Assembly (NCBI GenBank): GCA_025603075.1
Contig: MU626449.1
Span: forward strand, 1-37,142
Direction of reading: 5' to 3'
Origin: Neoconidiobolus thromboides FSU 785
Lineage: Eukaryota; Entomophthoromycota; Entomophthoromycetes; Entomophthorales; Neoconidiobolaceae
Length of the DNA stretch: 37,142 nt
Position 1 is the stretch's first letter; each line of letters starts with the position of its first letter. A program made the position numbers and the translations under genes. The notes under the pieces were generated by a model. The model saw only the letters and a program-made list of their open reading frames with translations. It was not told the origin of the DNA and ran no database searches. Positions 32,694-37,142 of this stretch are shown here, piece after piece.

Positions 32694-33056
32694 ATGGCAT
32701 CTAACATCAATCTAACCACATCTGTATCTTCAAAAGAAAATTCAACAATCAACGGCTTAACAATAAAAAAATCAAAAAATTCTATAGTCAGTTCATTATC
32801 ATACACTTCAACTAATACCAATTTCTCTGAGTTTAGTGAGTTTCCAATGCCCTTATATTCATTATCATCAGTAAAAAACGAAAAAAAAAGCCTCAGCAAA
32901 GAATCTTTTAGTACTTATTTTAAGAATTCTAATTCTACTTCTAATTCATTATCACCACCTCCCCCTGTTTATGATCTCCCAATGCCTCTGTTTTCTATTA
33001 TTACTATATTCAAAGCTATTTACAAACTAACTAAAAGCAAGTCTACTGAATATTAA
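32694..33056 (+). CDS. Hypothetical Ser/Asn-rich protein, 120 aa
   Basis: Not recognised. The frame has a good start context (a long A-run before ATGGC) and a TATA box upstream. It is rich in Ser, Thr, Asn and Lys and is probably disordered. It contains an internal repeat: FPMPLYSLSS at about residues 50-59 and LPMPLFSIIT at about 95-104, the second after a PPPP run. No signal peptide or membrane segment stands out. The antisense frame 32672-32899 is a shadow. It could be a short linear-motif protein or a chance frame, although two near-identical PMPL segments argue for selection. Confidence 0.5.
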   Translation: MASNINLTTSVSSKENSTINGLTIKKSKNSIVSSLSYTSTNTNFSEFSEFPMPLYSLSSVKNEKKSLSKESFSTYFKNSNSTSNSLSPPPPVYDLPMPLFSIITIFKAIYKLTKSKSTEY

Positions 33057-33379
33057 TTGCATAATAAAATGACTGTGTTATTTAATAAAAAATAGTATGC
33101 TGGTCTTACTATGTATTTATGCTTCAAAAAAAAAGAATAGGTGAGATAATTTAGAAATGGAGTTGAGATAGTTAAGAGTTAAAATAAATAAAAGTCAAAA
33201 ATTCAATATGATTGTAGATATTATATATTTTTAAAATAAAAATCGACTTCACTTTAATTATACATTGTAATTATGTAAATTTTATAATAAAGATTAGTAA
33301 TATTTTTTATTTAAAAAAAAGGAAGAGATAAACAGTAACAACAAGCTATAGTAGTGATAATAAATAATTTGTTATATAT

Positions 33380-33845
33380 TGTGAAATGTGGTACCCAGTG
33401 ATTAGAGTCAAAAACAGCTATTGTCTGGCTGACTACACTATAAGTCGAAAGGTCTTAGTTTATGTGACTAAGATAGACTTGAATTATGAGGAATGGCACA
33501 TAATAGGCTACGAACCATGTAAGACAATTAGAATAGATAATACTACTGTAAAATCTACCTAAAATACTATTAAGTAAACTTAGTGGCTTTATTAAATGTA
33601 CGAGATATCAGGGAATAATTCAGTTAAAAAGCCTCGAGTTACTATGTTCCAAAATCTCTTTTATACTCCAACAAGTATGGGTATCAAAATGGAGATATAA
33701 TGTCCTTGATAGTCATATGACATAGATTCTCATAGCAAGACAAAATAAGAACATGGGATTGATTGTCTTTGAACTCAAGAACACAGCAGCTTAAGTGATT
33801 ATTGTGCTATAATCAATCGTGGAGCTGACAAAGCGATATTTCGCA
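33380..33845. mobile_element. Solo LTR (copy 2)
   Basis: 466 bp from TGTGAAAT to ATTTCGCA, alignable with 3762-4161 in the same orientation over nearly its whole length (shared blocks: CTATAAGTCGAAAGGTCTTA, TAGACTTGAATTATGAGGAA, CTTAGTGGCTTTATTAAATG). It carries about 66 bp missing from copy 1 near the right end. The flanks share only ATAT, so the target-site duplication is eroded. The mutated last inverted-repeat base pair also suggests it is older. Confidence 0.85.
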
Positions 33846-34338
33846 ATATGGATATTATAAGTATTTTAAACTTAATACTTTGTAAACTTCAGTACAACGC
33901 ATAAACTAAATTATATATCCGTGTATTTTTTAAATAAATTCAAGTCAATAAAATATTTTAATTATGAATTCACATTTTTTTAAGATAGCTCTTTTTTAAA
34001 TATTTTAAAAATATAAAATAACCTTTTTATTTACCTTTTAAATAATATTTTTAGAAACTAGTTTATTGCTATCCACCATACTATTTATTATATCATTAAG
34101 TTTAAATTAAATTTTAGTTTTACAAAGATATTTTGTTAAATTATCTAATTTAGAATGCTTCACTCACTTTTTATTATTTTTATGAAATTTAATTGGGTTT
34201 ACTTTATCCCTTAAAAACTCATAATTTATTTGCTATCTTTATAAACAGTCCTTTGCATTAAGAGCGCTATAAACCAAAGTTCTCATTACAAAAACACTTG
34301 CTCAACTGTTAGTTTATAATAATATAAGTTTTAGTATA

Positions 34339-34437
34339 TGGGGATGTGTTTTTTTGTTTGAGAATTTTACTACAATCTTTCCACTTAAATAGCGCTTAAA
34401 AAATGGGAAAATAATGAAACCAAAAAAAACAGCTTCA
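34339..34437 (-). mobile_element. MITE copy 26
   Basis: Left end TGGGGATG, right end CAGCTTCA; core AAATAGCGCTTAAAAAATGG. Confidence 0.9.
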
Positions 34438-34583
34438 TATTGAGCTATTGAAATGTTTTTTTAGGCCCATTATATTTCTTCACTATACTTATTACGTTAT
34501 ACTACTGAGCCTGTTGAATTTTTTATACTGTTGTTTCTTCAAAAGTTATGAAGTTTAATTATCTAAGCAAAACCACTATTATC

Positions 34584-34686
34584 ATGTATATATTATTATT
34601 ATGTATATATTATTATTATGTATATATTATTATTATGTATATATTATTATTATGTATATATTATTATTATGTATATATTATTATAT
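34584..34686. repeat. 17-bp minisatellite, about 6 copies
   Basis: Unit ATGTATATATTATTATT starts at 34584, 34601, 34618, 34635, 34652 and 34669, with no difference until the last unit, which is cut short. Confidence 0.95.
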
Positions 34687-35484
34687 GTTATAAAGTTGAA
34701 TATTCTAATTTTGACAAATGATGTATCCAGTACCAACATCTTTTATTATTAGCTTTTTTGTAATTAGATAGCTTTTAGGAGTTTTAAATAAGGGGAACAA
34801 TTAAGCAGAGCAGGCACTTAGCTTTTTGCTGAGAAAAGTCCATAATTTTAGATAATATTTAATTCCAATCAAAAAACAACTAGATTAACAAAGTAGCTAT
34901 TATAAATAGTTATTAGGTTAAGATTTTTATTTTGTCGAATTTGTTAACAATTTATTCCACAAAGACTAATATCTTACTAATAAAAACATTACCTGCTTGA
35001 TCGTTGCCCCCTGTCAGTTTATTTATATTTGATTTATCCTTAGGACTTCTAGTAGGCTTATTACTTTTGAAATATTCAATACATGAAAATATATTAATTA
35101 ATAAAACCACTTGGAATCATTTCAAGGTTTTAAAATTCTTCATTCAGCATACATAAAACATCCTCTTTTTTAATAAAATAACAAACAATAGCAAATAATA
35201 ACAAACAACAATAAAAAGTATTCATATGGGGATATCTGAATTGGTTTTCAGAGTTTAGTTAATAATTTAGCTAATAACTTAACTATTTTATCAAGGTTTA
35301 ATAATAATTTTAAGCTAAATAAAATAAGAAATAGAAACAAGACCAAGTTTAATAAATCAAATTATCATAATATAATAAATGAGCTATATTAGTATTAAAG
35401 TTTAGTGCTTCATATTTAAGAATGATAAAATAATAAGGAAAATTTATTTTGATTATTTGAAATATCAAACTGTGATTCAGTATA

Positions 35485-35581
35485 TAAAGGTGTTTTTTAA
35501 CTTCATTATTTTTTCCATTTTTTAAGCGCTATGAGTGGAAAGATCATTACTAACATTCTTGAACACAAAAACATATCTCTA
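35485..35581 (+). mobile_element. MITE copy 27
   Basis: Ends TAAAGGTG and ATATCTCTA; core AAGCGCTATGAGTGG lacks two T of consensus. Confidence 0.85.
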
Positions 35582-35956
35582 TATAACATTTGTTTAATTG
35601 TTAATTGTTTTATCAAAATTTAATAAAAGAATAATGATATTAAATATTTATCAGATAGTATGTATATTAAACAAAAGTTAAAAAAATGATATATAATAAG
35701 CATTTTGATGATTTGAAAAATAAAGCAGCAGCTAAGCCAATATTTTTTAATATATATCAAGCAGTTTTAAAAGTTTAGTAAGAAAAATAGATCTGTATAA
35801 TATAAGCACCTAGTATATAATTAAAAAAAATTAAAACAAGTATAATAATAAAAAATAAAATATAGATATAAAAATCCTTCAATAAAAAAAAGTTATATGA
35901 ATTATATAAATTTTATATTAATATTTAAAAGACATCCTTATATATAAGAAACTATT

Positions 35957-36056
35957 TCGGAGTGTTTTTTTCGACTTCATTATTTTTCCACTTTTTAAGC
36001 GTTATTTAAGCGGAAAATTTGTTAGTAAAATTCCTAAGCACAAAAATACATCCCCA
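35957..36056 (+). mobile_element. MITE copy 28
   Basis: Left end TCGGAGTG, right end CATCCCCA; core AAGCGTTATTTAAGCGG. Confidence 0.9.
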
Positions 36057-37142
36057 TTTAATTAATTTAGTACTTGGAGAGCTTTTAAAAAATTTACAAA
36101 AATTAATATATAGGCAGATACAACAAACCACTTTAAATCTTAAAAGTTTTTGTATGATATATCTAAAGAAATTCATAAAATAAACAATATTTCAAATATC
36201 CAGCTTAATTTTTTTATTAAGCACCATAGAAAAACTATGATTAGTAAATATTTTTAAGAATCTTTTAAATGAGAAAATAGTTTTAAAGTATTAGATAAAA
36301 TGGAAAATATTACTCAATTAATTTGAAATTAAGATTTTTATCTGTGAACATAGTAAAATTAATAACTCAACTGTCAATAACACAAAAATAAAGATATAAA
36401 AATAATAAAAAAGTACATTGTTATCTAGTATCTGATAAATCAAAAAAGTGATATAATTGTAATTAAAATCATAAAATCTATAGAAATAAAAAAACTAAAA
36501 GATTAATTCCACCTTGTCTTACAGGATAACTGAAATTTTAAAAGTTTCAATATCTACTAAGCAAACAAATAGTTTATTAGATAATAGAAATCAATTATTA
36601 AATGTCAATATTACTTAAACTATTAATAGTTAACCTAGTAAATAGCCAAGAGCAAGTAATTGTAATAATAAATAAAAACCATCGTTATGTTGATTATATT
36701 ATATAGAGATGTTTAGTTATAGCTTTGGGATTAACTACTCCTTCTTATACAGCTATTTATTAGCTTAGTAATATATCAATAATGTAATTATAATATTAAA
36801 ATTATTTATTTATTTGATAGCAAATATGTAACGTTAGTTATAAAGTAATCAATAATAAGTATTACTCAATAAAGTTTTATATAAATATTTATTTATATAT
36901 ATACTATAATTTTGATTAATATCAGTATATAGATCATATTAGTGAAAGCCTTACTAATCTGATAATTTTTATTAAACTTAGTAGAAATTCCGCTAACTTA
37001 GAATAGAAATTATTTTATAATTTAAAATTGCGGGTACTTTTACTTTTAATAAAGAATCTATTTTTATAGAATTTTGAGAAAGTTTTTGAAATGGAAGATA
37101 TTTAAAAACTGGATAAAAAAATGGAACCAGTTCGGATATCCC

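Larger units (their letters stand above)
33846..37142. other. Intergenic, extremely AT-rich, repeats only
   Basis: Holds MITEs 26-28 and the 17-bp minisatellite. 36060-37142 has almost no G/C-containing structure. No coding region recognised. Confidence 0.5.

Noticed and set aside
35226-35290. ATATGGGGATATCTG as a MITE start
   Set aside because: Only the first ten bases fit; no core or right end follows.
1-37142. tRNA, rRNA and CRISPR content
   Set aside because: Reading for T-loop-like GTTCRA motifs, rRNA blocks and regularly spaced repeats gave nothing convincing. The frequent ~100-bp repeats are dispersed and bi-oriented with TA flanks, unlike a CRISPR array.

Overview
This is a very AT-rich eukaryotic nuclear window that reads as the genome of an early-diverging, filamentous-type fungus. 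Seven genes carry 29 GT-AG introns, all short (41-83 bp). The mitochondrial ATP synthase alpha, CWC15 and SUB2 proteins look fungal. One protein contains asparagine runs, and the intergenic DNA is crowded with small transposon copies. The exact lineage (Mucoromycota/Glomeromycotina, Zoopagomycota or another) cannot be fixed from sequence alone. All identities rest on recognised motifs and remembered family sequences, with no database search.

Layout. 1-613 (-): 5' half of an aminoacylase-1-like M20 peptidase, cut by the window edge. 614-9.3 kb: transposon-rich DNA with four decayed minus-strand copies (A, D, B, C in coordinate order) of one RRM-like plus zinc-knuckle protein family and a 400-bp solo LTR. 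9.5-16.1 kb: a compact gene island free of repeats, holding CHMP3/VPS24 (-), ERV2 (-), CWC15 (+) and a nine-exon homologue of C12orf4/FERRY3 (+). 16.6-18.8 kb: two more decayed copies of the zinc-knuckle family (E, F), now on the plus strand. 21.1-21.8 kb: a secreted CAP/PR-1 protein. 23.5-25.3 kb: ATP1 behind a cluster of eight CCAAT boxes. 27.6-29.2 kb (-): SUB2/UAP56 RNA helicase. 32.7-33.1 kb: a Ser-rich 120-residue hypothetical protein behind a TATA box. 33.1-37.1 kb: a second solo LTR, a 17-bp minisatellite and further transposon copies.

The dominant unexplained structure is a non-autonomous DNA transposon (MITE) of about 100 bp. It has TGGGGATG/CATCCCCA-type ends, a TA target-site duplication and a conserved core around AAGCGCTATTTGAGCGG. 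About 26 near-full copies and several fragments lie in 37 kb in both orientations, none inside the eight recognised genes. Two copies sit inside zinc-knuckle pseudogenes, and conceptually removing element plus one TA rejoins the reading frame, which fixes the element's ends. A perfect 203-bp tandem duplication has both borders in MITE sequence.

The genes are housekeeping functions from unrelated pathways: ESCRT-III, ER disulfide formation, spliceosome, endosomal mRNA transport, mRNA export and oxidative phosphorylation. I see no operon-like or biosynthetic cluster logic. The most interesting items are the MITE family with its two reconstructable empty sites, the outward-facing decayed zinc-knuckle family on both sides of the island, and a FERRY3 homologue in a fungal-type genome.
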